A DNA stretch of 64,000 bases from Pseudomicrostroma phylloplanum (Eukaryota; Basidiomycota; Exobasidiomycetes; Microstromatales): the NCBI GenBank assembly GCA_039545275.1, contig BCHS01000003.1:1285561-1349560 (forward strand). Direction: 5' to 3'. Each line of letters opens with the position of its first letter. Position 1 is the first letter of the stretch. This document shows, piece after piece, positions 11,108 to 22,508 of the stretch. A program made the translations under genes and the position numbers. The notes below the pieces were generated by a model, which saw nothing but the letters and a program-made list of their open reading frames with translations, made no database searches and was not told the DNA's origin.

Positions 11108-12448
11108 TCAACTGTTCTTCTTGAACCACTCAACCGCCTCGGCCGGCTTGAACACCTCTTCCTCGTACGCCTCAAAGTTGGGCACAAACTTTGTGCCACC
11201 CTTTCCATCGCTCTTTTCAATGAAGAACCTCGGTTTCCAGACGCTGCCCTTTTCCTCGCGTTCCTTGACGCGCTTGCGCTGGGCGTCTTCGATGGCAGAC
11301 TTGGCTTCGGTGGCCTTGTCGAGGTTCTTCTCCTTGATGCCTTCTGTTACGCCGGCCCATAGTCTGTGCGGGTGGGGAAAGAGGAGAGGAAGGCAGGATG
11401 TCAGATACAGTGGCCTAGGGGCAGTTCGCTCCTCTCTCTCTCTTTGGGCCTCCCGGGCTACTCACCTCCTTGACTCAAACTCCTCCTGCTCGCTCTCCGG
11501 ACGCACAGACTTCTCTACGATCTTTGCCTTCTTTGCATCGAACAGCACCCTGACTTCTCCCGTCTTGTGGTTCTTGTAGTCCATCTCCTCGCTCCACTTG
11601 CCCGAGATATCACCTGCATGCTTGCCCTTTGCAGTGACTCTTCCACCAATGGCATTGTACGTTCCGGTGAAGTAGCCCTTTGTCTTGAATTCTACATCTG
11701 CGTGGATGTCCTGTGCTTCATTCTCCAGCTTGGCATGATCTCCCAACTCCAAGACCATTCGACCAAACATGATACCACGAGCATACATATTGGGCATGCT
11801 AACGCGGTATTCTCCATCCTCGGGTCGGTTGAGGAGAATCAACCGGTTCTCTCCACCCATGAGCGTCGCTGCCGAGTTTCCCAAGAACTTGCTCTTGGGC
11901 CGCAGTTCACCATAGATGATCAATCCCTCTGCTGGACAAATGTAATAGTAGGCGCTAACGGGGGGATGGTGTGATACTTGCTCGGCAATGTAGACTGCTT
12001 CTGAGCCATTTGCATACTTGTAGGAGCACTTGAAGAACTCGCCAAGGACGGGATTGTAGGGCTTCTTGACTCCCTTTGGCTTGATGTGCCAACCTGAGAG
12101 GTAGTACCGGGCAATGGCCAAGAACCGCTCTTGGGGGTCGTCGTGCTTCCCCACGCCAAAGATGAGGTCTGGGTGGCTCATAAAGTCGGTGATCCTCTCC
12201 AGCATACTACGTGGCTCCAAGCAAAAGGTGGGCAGAGTGACTTTGGAGAGGTCCATTCCGATTCGCAATTGACCAACGAGACTGAGGAGGATATTGCCGC
12301 TCTCCTCGTCGAGCTCTTCGGTGTCGTCGGCAGAGGCGCCCTGGGGTGGACCTTCCTCTTTGCTGGGCTCCTTTGAGTGGTGGCCACCGCCGCCGACGGC
12401 TGATTTCGCTCCGGTGACGGCGCTACCCATGTGATCGAGGAGACCCAT
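11108..12448 (-). CDS. KES1: Oxysterol-binding protein homologue, Kes1/Osh4 type
   Basis: Exons 12448-11466 and 11363-11108 (AGGAG|GTGAGT ... CACAG|A, phase 2) give 412 aa. This is close to yeast Osh4 and, as there, has no PH domain or ankyrin repeats. The ORP signature EQVSHHPPVSA is at residues 156-166. KKPYNPVLGE (128-137) is the conserved lid/phosphoinositide segment. The second exon supplies the family C-terminus (WAGVTEGIKEKNLDKA ... VEWFKKNS). Such proteins exchange sterol for PI4P between membranes and restrain Golgi PI4P signalling. The N-terminal 45 residues are Gly/His/Lys-rich and disordered. Confidence 0.92.
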
Positions 12449-14011
12449 TGTGGCAAAGGCAGGTGGAGTGGGGTGAGGGTGAGGGCGATAAGGCGTGGCG
12501 TGTAAAAGGGGGGTAGAGGGTAGTCCCGAAGTGAGATGTGTGTGTGTGAGGTTTTCGCTCTAAGCGGATGTGTGTGGTGTTGATATGGGGTCTGGTCGAT
12601 TGGGCGGTGTCGTCGATGTGAGTGTAAGGTGCGCCTTGGCTGCAAAGGGACGAGTGAGTGTGAGTGTGTGTGCGATGGAGATGGAGTGTGAATTGGGTGT
12701 GGAGTGGGCGGGGCCGCGGCGGCGGGCGGGTTGAGCAGAGCAGGCAGGGCACGCGCAGGCAGGCAGGCGCACACACACACGCACGCACACGGACAGCCAG
12801 CCAAAGCCAAAGCCAAGGCGAGCGGGCGGCCAACAAAGTGCCGTGCGTGTGAGCAAGCAAGCAAGCACAGCGCCTCTCCATGCGCCTCGCCCTCGCCCTG
12901 CCCGCGCCTGCTCAGCCCAGCTGCCTGCCTCTACGCGCGGCGCCTGTCCTCCCTGACGTCAAAAAAGGGAACCCATATGCGGGGGGAGAGAGGGGGGCGG
13001 GGGGCGGAGCAGAGCAGAGCAGAGCAGAGGGGAGGCGGGCAAAGAGGCTCCGTACGGGAGATCGGCATACATACATCAGCTCGACGACTATGGCAGAGTT
13101 CCAAAAAGAGAGAAGAGAGAAAATCAGGCTTCTATTGTGCTCACCGCCCACCAGCCTGTTTCGACAAGTGGGGAGAGGAGCGGCGGGAGGAACGACCATC
13201 GAGGGAACACCAGCCAGCCAGACTCTTTTCGCGTGCATTGGAGTGGGTGCGAGGCTCGACGGGGCAGGGCTGGGCACGAGGAAACTGTATGAAGGGACTT
13301 TGAAAGAGAAGTAAAGACACAGAGGCGCGAGAGAGACACTATAGAGAGAGAGAGGAAAGAGACAGTTGAACAGACAGACAAACAGAGTCAAAGATCGATG
13401 TATGTGGTGTAGAAGAAACAAGCTATGAGCCATGGCATGGAAACAAGAGGGTCGGGTCGGGTCAATGAGAGAGTCAAAAGTGGAACGGAGAGTCGAGGAA
13501 GACAGAAGAGGAGTCGCTTGAAAGGTCTATAAAAGTCGGAGATGATGACGACGATGATGGTGATGATGATGATGACGGTGATGACGATGATGATGGTGAT
13601 ATTCGTGAGGACTGAAGAAGCAGTATTGACAATGCCATGTGGTAGGTCGGTCGATGGCCACGCCACGCCAGACACGACGTCCAAGGTGCCTCAGGCACCC
13701 TGTCGCCCGATGAGCCGCCACTGGTAGCTCTTGAGAAATTGTAATGCTGGTGGACGACGTCTTGAAATTGAAGAAGTGCTTTGAAATGGTCGTTGCCGAG
13801 AGAAAACACGAACCTCTCTCTTCTGGCTTTTGGCGTCAAGGTTCTTCGAGTCTGAAAATGTATGAACAAATATTTGAAGTTGTGCTTGTGCTCGTGTGCA
13901 GGGGGGGGGCATGTACAGCTCGACCGTTCGTCTGTGGAGCGCCCGCCGTCTGCGCTCGTCTATGAGAGTCTCGCTGCCTGCCTACCTTCCTGCCTCAACA
14001 CCTCGTGTTGA
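12449..14011. other. Intergenic region with microsatellites
   Basis: Promoter of KES1 (right part of its minus-strand gene) and 3' flank of the Bni4-like gene. It contains CA/CG dinucleotide runs around 12770-12790, AGAGC pentanucleotides near 13010-13030, a GAT/GAC trinucleotide array at about 13540-13600, and G9 at 13901-13909. The ORFs here are compositional and overlap on both strands. No gene is called. Confidence 0.55.
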
Positions 14012-17000
14012 CTACACAAAGAAGTGCGTGTAGATACGACTGCTAGGCGCCACCTCCATCTCCTCCATCTTGAAAGAGTTCAACTCCTCCTTGATCCTCT
14101 GCGCCAGCAGAGGCGTCAGCCTATTGCACGTCGCCAGCTCTCCCCGCCGATCATAGACGTGGGCAGGCCAGGTAGAGTGGTAGATGTGCTCCTCGGTAAA
14201 GCAGATCCTCTTCTTCTGCATCGAAGGGCGGTGGCTGGGCGTGGGAAGGGCGCCCGTCGTGGGGTTCGTCATCATCGTCAGCGTCGGCATCGAGGAGTTG
14301 GAGTGGTGACCAAAGGCTGGGACACTGGGAGGCTGAGGCGAGTGCGCTGGACGACCATCCTCGCCGCTGCTCGCTGGGCGACGTTGAGCCTCTGCATTTG
14401 GCGAAGGCGAGCGAGCAACGCCATCCATGCGGTCGACGCCTTCCGATGTGGTGGAGAGGGCAGAAAGCATCGGAGCACCTGGTGCTGGCGCAGCCTGGGG
14501 TGCATCGTACGAGCTTGCCCGTACACGAGTCCATGGTCGATCAAAGGCGCCAGACACACCTCCATCGCCACCGCTTCCGTTTCCAGCAAAGTGGCTTAGC
14601 TGTGAAGAAGAGGCGCTTTTCTTGAGAATACCCTTGGGAGCCTTGACCAGCGCTGCACTCGCTCGCGATCGCTCGATGCCCTCGCCCCAATGACGTAGAC
14701 TGTCCGTCTCGAATTCGTCGCCGGACTCTTCCCCTCCCGGGCCGCTGCCAGCGGCTGGCATGTGGGGAGGTAGCAGGTCCTGGTCGTTGTCGAGATAGGC
14801 GCTTTCGGCCCCAACGCCTCGGCTGATGGAGTCCTGCGGGAAGTGGGAACTCATGTTGGGTGCTGATATGCTGGCAGGATAGACGTCTTGAGGCGGTGCA
14901 GCGGTAGCATCCGAAGCAGCGCCTGCCTTTGGCTCAGTAGCAGGGATGGTCTCAAGTCCAGTGGGAGCTACGCTAGCATGAAGATCCACAGATGAACCAC
15001 CAACTCTCAGCCGGTTCCTCCAAGTCCTCTTGCTCTTCAGCCTCTCCTTCTCCTTCTCGATCATCTTCTGCCTACTTTCAACCACATCGTCCGTGGTCTT
15101 GCCCTGAGCGGCACCCAGAACAGTCCTGTTCCTTGCAGCAGCAGCTTCGGCAGCTCGAGCCTCGGCCTCTTGCCTTTCGCGTGCGGCTTTCTCTTCGGCC
15201 TCGGCTTGCTGGCGCATCTGGATCTGATGCTGTCGCACGTAGTGTGCAGCAGGCGTCATGCTGCCATCGCCGACGTTAGGGTCCAGCTCGACTGTGGCGT
15301 GCGAGACAGAAGCGACCGCGGGATCGGACTTGCCGTTGCCGCTGGCACTCCTACTCATTCCCGCAGAGCCCTTGGGGTTGGCAGAGATGGTAGCAGCAGA
15401 AGCTGAAGGAGTAAGGGTACCAAAGTCGTCACTCTGCAGCCCATCTCGACCGCCCTCCTTGTCCTTGTTGAACATGTTCGTGAGGCCCATGAGGCTGTGG
15501 CGACGGGCAATCTTGCCAAGATTTCCGACCTTGCGAAGCATGACGGAAGCGCTCGAGACAGTCGAGGAGATGGAAATGTTGTCAGTCGAGGAGTTGAACT
15601 TGCGGTTGAAGAGGCTTCGCTTGCCACTGCCGTCCACAGAGGTAGCAGCGCCAGCAGAGTTGGAGACTGGCGGCCTTGGTCCGCGTCGAGAGCTAATCGA
15701 TGCTGCAGATGAGGCGGCAGCGCCAAACTCGGAGCGAGTAGGCGACGGTGGTCTCTGACTAGTGGAAGACGTTGACGGACCACTGACCATTCGCGCGCTG
15801 GACACGGACGTGGGCATCTCTCGGCCGCTCGGCGCAGCAGAAGGACGCGAGCTGACAGAGTTGTTGGCCTGCTGCTGCTGCAGCTCATTGACAGCACTGA
15901 GACTCAAAGCCTTGCGCAGCTTGCCACTGAAGCCCTTCTTCTTCTCAGTAGCAGGTGTAGGCGTGGCGCGGCCATTGACGAGGCTCTCGTCGCGGTCACT
16001 ACCTCCGTAGCTAGCACTCGTCTCATTGTCGTCCTCACGTTCAGGCACGGGCTGTCTCGACAGCGGCGATGGCTTCTTATACGCTGATGCCGGAGTAGGT
16101 GTCGATCGTCCACCGACGGTAGAGGCCTTGTCGCTGACGGCTGCACTGGAGTAGACTGACGAGTTCTGCGACGACGTCGAATCTTGCCGAGAGTGCGGCA
16201 GAGAGCTGTCTGAGCCATTTGGCCCCGTACCAAGACCAGACGAGGTCGAGCGGGTGCTCTCCGATCGAGATGCTGGTGCTGCGATGCGTGTACCGTTCTC
16301 TGTAGCGCCTGATGGAGCAGACTGGTCTCGACGACTTGAAGACGACTCGTGAGAGTCTGTGCTGGGTGTTCGCTTTCGAAGCGAGGCGGGGGGCAGTAGC
16401 TGCGTTTGCGGGGCTTGTCCTCCCAAGGGCGACGATGTGCTAGTGCTCGACCCTTGAGGAGCCTGCTGTCGTCTGTAAGGGTGGAAGGCGGGATTGGTTG
16501 ACACTTGACCTTGGCCAGATACAGGGGGAGCCATGGCACCAGGAGGCAGTGCGCCTCTACCTCCGGCACCGGCAGGTCCCGCCACTGCAGCGGAACAGGA
16601 AGCGCCAGGATGTCCAGCCTGGAAGGAGTCATTGTACCCCAGCGCCTGCGTTGGGCGCTGAGGTCCCGAAGGTACCCTTTGCCGAGCCGCTGAGCCTTCC
16701 AAGCTGGCATCGCCGACTGCTGCCGAGAGTTGCTGCATCTGAGCATGCTGCTGGTATTGGGCGGCTTGCGCAGCTAGCATCTGCTGGTATTGAGCCCAGG
16801 CATATTGATTTGGCATCGTGGGAGGAGCAAAGGCCATGTTGTACGCTGGCTGAAAGCCAGTAGCATTGTGGCCATATTGAGGATTTCCTTGTGGGGCGCC
16901 AAAGGGGTTTTGAGGCCTGGGTTGACCCTGAGAAGCACCTGCGTATGCCTGCTGAGGCATCTGGCCAAAGGGCTGCCCGTTCCACCCTGGTTGAGGCTGC

Positions 17001-17566
17001 CGTTGTTGGGGCTGTTGCTGCTGTTGGTCATACTGAGAGAAGTACTGCTGTTGACCTTGGTAGGGTCGAGGCTGAGGGGAGTAACTGGGATGCTGCTGCT
17101 GGTGATACTGGTGGTGGGCAGAGGGGCTTGCGGCGGGCTGAGGAGGGATCCTCTGCTGCTGTGGAATTGGGGGAGAAGATGCAGCTGCAGCGTATGTACT
17201 TGGCCGTGGAGATGGTGTGCGTGAAGTGGCGTTGGGCGACGAGGTAGCGGCAAGATTTCTGCTCGAAGCCGATGGTGGCAGATTCGAGAAGTAGGAGCCA
17301 GAGGGGCCACCGGCGGCACCTGCAATCGCACCGGAGCCTCCTGCTCCTGGTGTGCTGCCGCTCGACGGTCGTCCCGAGGAAGGGCGAGGGGACGACAGCG
17401 CGGGCCGCTGCTGTGAATTCGGGGAGGACAATGCGGTTATGCTGGGAGAAGAGCGGGGGCCTTGCTGTTGGTGGTGGTGGTGGTGCTGTTGCTGCTGCTG
17501 CTGATCGTCAAAGAGGGGTGAGCTCGGTGGGGGAGACCACTGTAGAGCGAGTGAAGCAGCAGCCAT
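14012..17566 (-). CDS. Bni4-like bud-neck/septum scaffold with PP1-docking C-terminus
   Basis: Single-exon frame of 1184 aa. Almost all of it is disordered: Q/H-rich (about 20-350), then Ser/Pro/Thr-rich with basic patches, and a coiled-coil-like segment rich in Gln, Glu and Arg (QIQMRQQAEAEEKAARERQ). The last 67 residues are dense and conserved-looking. KRICF (1119-1123) is an RVxF-type protein phosphatase 1 docking motif. It is followed by YDRRGELATCNRLTPLLAQ, IKEELNSFKMEEME and a YTHFF end. I recognise this arrangement from the C-terminus of Bni4-type fungal proteins, where the RVxF motif about 60 residues from the end recruits Glc7 to the bud neck. Known partners of yeast Bni4 are septins and Chs4; a CHS4/SKT5 gene lies at 47-49 kb. 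Function outside the tail is inferred. Confidence 0.75.
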   Translation of the reverse strand: MAAASLALQWSPPPSSPLFDDQQQQQQHHHHHQQQGPRSSPSITALSSPNSQQRPALSSPRPSSGRPSSGSTPGAGGSGAIAGAAGGPSGSYFSNLPPSASSRNLAATSSPNATSRTPSPRPSTYAAAASSPPIPQQQRIPPQPAASPSAHHQYHQQQHPSYSPQPRPYQGQQQYFSQYDQQQQQPQQRQPQPGWNGQPFGQMPQQAYAGASQGQPRPQNPFGAPQGNPQYGHNATGFQPAYNMAFAPPTMPNQYAWAQYQQMLAAQAAQYQQHAQMQQLSAAVGDASLEGSAARQRVPSGPQRPTQALGYNDSFQAGHPGASCSAAVAGPAGAGGRGALPPGAMAPPVSGQGQVSTNPAFHPYRRQQAPQGSSTSTSSPLGGQAPQTQLLPPASLRKRTPSTDSHESSSSRRDQSAPSGATENGTRIAAPASRSESTRSTSSGLGTGPNGSDSSLPHSRQDSTSSQNSSVYSSAAVSDKASTVGGRSTPTPASAYKKPSPLSRQPVPEREDDNETSASYGGSDRDESLVNGRATPTPATEKKKGFSGKLRKALSLSAVNELQQQQANNSVSSRPSAAPSGREMPTSVSSARMVSGPSTSSTSQRPPSPTRSEFGAAASSAASISSRRGPRPPVSNSAGAATSVDGSGKRSLFNRKFNSSTDNISISSTVSSASVMLRKVGNLGKIARRHSLMGLTNMFNKDKEGGRDGLQSDDFGTLTPSASAATISANPKGSAGMSRSASGNGKSDPAVASVSHATVELDPNVGDGSMTPAAHYVRQHQIQMRQQAEAEEKAARERQEAEARAAEAAAARNRTVLGAAQGKTTDDVVESRQKMIEKEKERLKSKRTWRNRLRVGGSSVDLHASVAPTGLETIPATEPKAGAASDATAAPPQDVYPASISAPNMSSHFPQDSISRGVGAESAYLDNDQDLLPPHMPAAGSGPGGEESGDEFETDSLRHWGEGIERSRASAALVKAPKGILKKSASSSQLSHFAGNGSGGDGGVSGAFDRPWTRVRASSYDAPQAAPAPGAPMLSALSTTSEGVDRMDGVARSPSPNAEAQRRPASSGEDGRPAHSPQPPSVPAFGHHSNSSMPTLTMMTNPTTGALPTPSHRPSMQKKRICFTEEHIYHSTWPAHVYDRRGELATCNRLTPLLAQRIKEELNSFKMEEMEVAPSSRIYTHFFV

Positions 17567-18871
17567 CTGGACTGGTTCCAGCCCTGGAGAAAGGGTGGGT
17601 CAGAGGTGACCCAGTCCTGGGTAGGAGGGGGAGAGGAAGCAGCCCTCGACGCTTGTGCTGTCCAATTCTTCGTGGGAGGGTCGAATGAGTAGCGTGCGTG
17701 CGTGCGTGCGTGCGAGGGAGCGAGGGTGGGTGCCTGGCTACTTGGTCGTGCCTGCTGGCTTGCTGTGGGTGTGCGGCGAGAAGGATCGTGTGGGAGAGGA
17801 GAGTTGCAGAGAAAGAAGGGCGAGGTGGAAAGCAGTGGGGAATGTGCGTGGGTAGGTGACTAGTGTCCAAAGGGTCCAGGTGGGGCGATGGTGGTGGTGG
17901 TGGTGATGATGCTGATATCCCCGCAGCGAGTGGGCGGGTGCGACGATGGTTGGGTCGATGGGTTGCTTGGTGGCCTTTTGGTTGAGGATGAGTTTCCTAG
18001 AGTCCAGTGGTGCAAAAGGGGGGGGTTGGCTGGGTCGGTGGGAAGGAACTCGGTCGGATCGGGTCGGGGCGAGGCGACTTTGGTGAAAGTGACACAAGGG
18101 CACGCACGCCGGCGGGGCAGCGGGGCGGCAGGAATTCTCCACTTCTACCACGGGGCGGGTCAAGCACGCACGCAGCGCACCACCTTGGAATGGAATGGGG
18201 TCAACCAACGTCGAGGTAACGCTGCTGATGGTGATGCCGATGCTGATGCCAAGAGGAATATTGATGAGGATGAGGATGGTGATTGCAGGAATTCCACGCA
18301 CAGTCGCACGCCCGGCCCCGTCTAGTCTTCGGCTGCCTCGCCGCCCTGGAATCCTTATGGAACCATCTATCCACCACTCTCCCACTCTCCTCGCCTCGCC
18401 TGGCCAGGGTGACCCAGAGTCTTCTCTCCGGTGCCGTGCCCTGCCTCGCCTCTCTGCGTCCCATTGGCCCGTCTGTCTGAGCTTCGCCGTCGCCTTCGCT
18501 TCGCCCCTCAGCTGCTCCTCGGGGCCTTGCACTCTCGTCATGCCCTTCTCCCGCTGCGCCCCGCTCCTCGCAGGGCACGCGGGCGGAGCCTTTTCGGCAG
18601 GCCAAAGGCTGCCAGTGCCCGCCCCCCACGCGTGCCGATCCTCGGTCCGACGGAAGCCGCCCCGCCGAGCCGAGCCGAAGCTCTGTCTCAAACAAGCTTC
18701 TTTTCTCGTAACGCGTATCGCCTAGACACAGCCTCAGACGTCGTGGTTAGATTGGATGGATGGGTGGAGTCAGATTTTCTTTTCGACGCGCTGCAGGAGA
18801 CCAGCGTACAAATGTTGGAGCGATGAACCAAGGGGACCGCGTCGTATGTCGTACGTAGTAGCGAGAGGGAG
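17567..18871. other. Intergenic: Bni4-like promoter and 3' flank of kinase gene
   Basis: 1.3 kb with a GCGT tetranucleotide run (about 17694-17714), a GGT/GAT run (about 17887-17915), and G/C-rich low-complexity sequence. A 317-codon minus-strand frame (17738-18691) has random-looking composition and abuts the promoter, so it is not called. Confidence 0.5.
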
Positions 18872-21800
18872 TCACTTTTCAGTTCCATCAGAGGGCGCCC
18901 TTGCCCTTGCCTGCTCTGCCTCTTTCAACAACGCCGCCCGCGCAGCCTTCATCAGCTCGCTACAGCCAATGAAGCACTTTCTCTCGATGTCAAGTAGCTC
19001 ATGGTGCTTGTCCAGGGTGCCTTTTCCGTGAAATAGGCTATTGATGATCTTCGTCGGATTAGCCGCTTCCATTCCACTTCCTTCCCAGTCCCGCTTCGTT
19101 AATTCATCTCGCAAGGCCTCCAAGGAAGCTTTAGGTGGCTCTGCCTTCAGGAGACTTCGAAGTTTGAGTATGTCCTCGACATTGTCCACGGCCCCGGGGA
19201 CGTCGTCCTGCAGCTTGAGCTTCTCGATGTGTTTCATGAGGACTTCGGTGCTGGACATGAAGGGCTCTGAGAGTTTCTCGGTTACCTCTGCTCGAGCACC
19301 GCGTATAGTATTCCGCAGTTTGTTCATGAGATCTGTCCATTCCGAGCTGGCTCCCTGACAGTAGTCGCTAATGATCTGACAGAAGGAGGCAATCGATGCG
19401 GAGACAGTCAGTGGTGATCACAACAGCGTTTGTCGGGGCTACCCACTTTTTCCCATTCAGTGTCAACCGCCCAACTGCGGGCCTTGTCGTCGGTCAACTT
19501 CTGTCCCAGCTCCTTCTTCGCCACGGTCCACTGCTCATCGGACGCAGCGAGTCTGTGGGCCATCTACAGCAAAGGGAGACAAGCAAGAGGGAGCGACAGA
19601 GGGCACAGACGATAAGTCAGCTTTCCGGCAGGCAACCCAGAAGCAGATACCACTCACCTGCCAAATCTGCAGGTATACTGCACTTTCTAGGTCATCGATG
19701 TAACGATGACTATGGACATTCGCATCCCGTTGGCTTTGCTGGAGGTCAGGGAGTTTTCCCTTGATGATATCCAGTACGAGCCTAAGGCGATCTTTGGTCG
19801 TACCATGAGCATCGTCGCACACAGCGCGCGAGCGAAGCGCTACCTGGTCGACCGCATCTTCCCACGTCTTGACCGCCCCTTCGGCGACGACACAGCAAGC
19901 AGGCAAGAACATTGGGTTCGCGGAGCGCGTGTCATCTTTTGCTCTGTCTATCGTCGCAGGTGCATCCGACTGGTTGTGGTCTCCACGTCGGCTTAGGTTG
20001 AACCTCACGTTCCCAAAATCGACGATCAAAAGGATGTTGTGAGTACCGCGAAGAAGGCAAATATTGCCCTCATTCAAATCGCGATAATGGAAACCCTTCT
20101 CTGCAAGCAGGAGGAGTTGATCCGCGAGCTGCTGGTAGATGAACACAAAATCGTGCGCTTTGATGTCTAGGGGAAGGGCGATTCCCACACATTGCTCCGT
20201 CACCAGAACAGTCAGAGATCGGGCAGGCCAACCGCGTAAAGGACTTGGCGTCGTCTCCGAGGTCGTATGCTGAAAGCCAGGTGGCAACAGTGCTGTGCCA
20301 ATTGGACGAGGCGCATTTGGCAACTTCACGCGCTCCCACATCTTGCGTAAGATCATCAACTCATGTTTGGTCAGATGCGGGGCTACCCAAGAGGCTTTGA
20401 TCACCGTCACTTTGCCTTTGTTGTCTCGGTCTTCATCGTCTTGATCAGCCCATACTGCTGTGCGGGTCCCAAACGGGCCGGGGCGTACGTCCAGCTGCTG
20501 CAGGCCTTTCTTGATCTTGACGGTCCTTTCTTTAGCATCGCCGTCGTCCTCAATCTCGAATTGAGTTTTGGCCGCAATGTCCCACTGACCACACAGGAGA
20601 TCGGCATATCTCTCGTCGGTGAAGAAGTGCAAGAGCTTGATGATTTCCACTTGGTCTTTCTGCTCCCTCGTGTCCCAGCCCTGCGAACAGCCATAGAAAG
20701 CTGGGTTGAGATACCAGAGTCTTACGGTATTCCCGCACCACGTAATGAAGTGGCAATGGGAGTTCATGGGACGATACTCGCAAATCTTGCGCTGGCGATG
20801 GTTTGGTATGACCGAGACAGGAGTGAGTGCCTTTGGTTCGCATACAGTCTCGATGTAGGGTCGTGACCTCATCTAACTCACCACATAACGCCGAACTTGA
20901 TCGACAAGCTCGTCCTTCCAATCCATCGTCCTGTCCCTTTTGACTTCCGCAAAGGAGGCCGTGTTCGACCAGTAGTACGATTCTGCAGCCTTGGCTGAGA
21001 GTGCCGGCGGAGGTTTCTCCAGAAGTACGAGGACATCAATCTTGTTGATCTCGGGATCTTCCTTCTTGCCCTTCTTCTTCTTGCCCCTCTCTTCCGTGTA
21101 TTTCTCTCTCTTGCCCTGGAACAATGCATGAAGGTGATTCGTCAGCGAACGTCACTCTACGCCGACCAACTGGTGTTGTCCCGACTTACGTTGGCCATCT
21201 GACGATTGCCCCGCGGAAGGCATTTGCCATATGAGGGTCGGATGGTATTACGGCTCAGCCTTGCGCGCACATGATTGCCCAGCTTGCACATCAACTTTTC
21301 CATCTCTTTCTCCTTATGGCCCGCTGTCGCAACAGCGTGGTTGAGTCGCTTGAAAAGGCCACGTGTGAGCGGCCAGAGGTCCTGCGCCTTTTGATGGACC
21401 TCGTCACTTGTCTTCATTTCATAGAACTGAGGATACCAGCGGTCTTTGCCATCCCTGTTGATGTCCGACTCTATTTTGTCCTTTCCCTCGGCCTGATGCT
21501 TTTTTGAAGTATCAGAAGCATTGCTTCCCGGGGTGGAATGAAGCACACCCTGCGCTCCTAATTTCTTCGGCGTCTCAGGGCCTCGTTGCTTCTTTGGCGC
21601 TGGGATACCCAGAAGAGCATGGGGGACAATTGTCGACTTCTCCGGCCTTCTTTGGGGGCAATGGATCGTGGGAGGTCGAAAGGTGAATGAAAAGGGTGCA
21701 GGAGCGGTCCTTTCGAGAGCTCTCGCACGAGTGAGCGGTCCCTCCTGACTCTGTGCAGGGGTGGCGGTGGCTGTGCCTGGCGTCGCGACGGTCTCTTCGA

Positions 21801-22035
21801 GAGCTCTTGCAGGAGTGACTGCTCCCTCCTGTTTCTGTACAGGGGTGGCGGCGGCGGTGGCTGTGACCGGTGTCGGTGCGGTCTCTTCGAGAGCTCTTGC
21901 ACGAGTGAGTGGTCCCTTCTGCCTCTGTGCAGAGGGGCCGGCAGCTGGAGGTGATGGGGAATCACTTACTTCAGGAGCTGTACCAGGAGCTCTTGCACGA
22001 GTGCGGCGCCTCCGTGCAGAGAGACTGTTGGACAT
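18872..22035 (-). CDS. FunK1-like fungal protein kinase, tandem copy B
   Basis: Five exons: 22035-21190, 21115-20882, 20791-19658, 19563-19447, 19375-18872. All are joined in phase 0, giving 944 aa. The kinase-like core is in exon 3. PGPFGTRTAVW is a glycine-loop-like segment, VIKASW (Lys492) matches the FunK1 VxKxSW signature, and HYRDLNEGN (Asp598, Asn603) is the catalytic loop. IVDFGN (Asp618) is the metal site, and HRYIDDLES is the FunK1-type DLES helix. The catalytic residues are present, so activity is possible. The N-terminal 280 aa carry a Thr/Ala/Pro-rich threefold repeat absent from copy A. The C-terminal exon ends with a module, INSLFHGKGTLD then HELLDIERKCF, nearly identical in copy A. 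FunK1 kinases are an expanded, poorly characterised fungal family. No substrate can be inferred. Confidence 0.75.
21713..21960. repeat. Intragenic threefold 84-90 bp repeat in kinase copy B
   Basis: Units begin at 21713, 21797 and 21887 on the plus strand, each with TCGAGAGCTCT followed by a GCACGAGTGAGYGGTCCC-like block. They encode three about 28-30 residue units with the core LTRARALEE/VTPARALEE and a T/A/P-rich spacer. A partial fourth copy of the GAGCTCTTGCACGAGTG core lies at 21988-22004. The divergence among units suggests an old expansion. Confidence 0.75.
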
Positions 22036-22508
22036 GTCCGAAAAGCTGCAAGGTAGCGATGCGGTTTGATGGTACGATGAGAAGGAGGGATGGCAATATT
22101 GATGGTGGGGTAGATGGGGACGATGACGAGCAGAGGAACCCCATCCGCTCGGGTGTTGGTCTCTTGAATTCCTCCTAACGCACCCACCTTGCATGCACCC
22201 GCGCATGTCCAAGCCGACGGAAAGGGAGGCACGCGACAAAACCATGCAAGGCGCTTCAGCTCGCTTGCCTCTTTCCGACACGCTTCTCGAAGACCCTCAT
22301 CGTCAAAACACGTGGCTACCGAGGGGTTTATTAGGTCTGGGAAAGTGGGAGTGGTGGTATGACTAACTGGATTACAACAGAAGTGCAGCTTCTTGGCTCT
22401 GGTGGATGGGGCCGGGCATGCTTCGGATCCGAAAGATTCTCAACACCTCATGGCAAACCAGACGGAGCAAGACTACAGTGTGACGATTAAATCCGTGCGA
22501 AATTGGAG
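22036..22508. other. Spacer between tandem kinase genes
   Basis: 473 bp holding the 3' end of copy A and the promoter of copy B. No additional gene or strong motif seen. Confidence 0.5.

Noticed and set aside
13540..13600. GAT/GAC array as a coding acidic repeat
   Set aside because: A simple microsatellite in intergenic DNA. The frames around it are short and unsupported.
15904..16746. 280-codon minus-strand frame inside the Bni4-like gene
   Set aside because: Same strand but another frame of a low-complexity coding region. No motifs and no independent start context.
17738..18691. 317-codon minus-strand frame upstream of the Bni4-like gene
   Set aside because: Arg/Gly/His-biased, non-conserved composition with simple repeats. 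Better explained as GC-rich promoter and leader.
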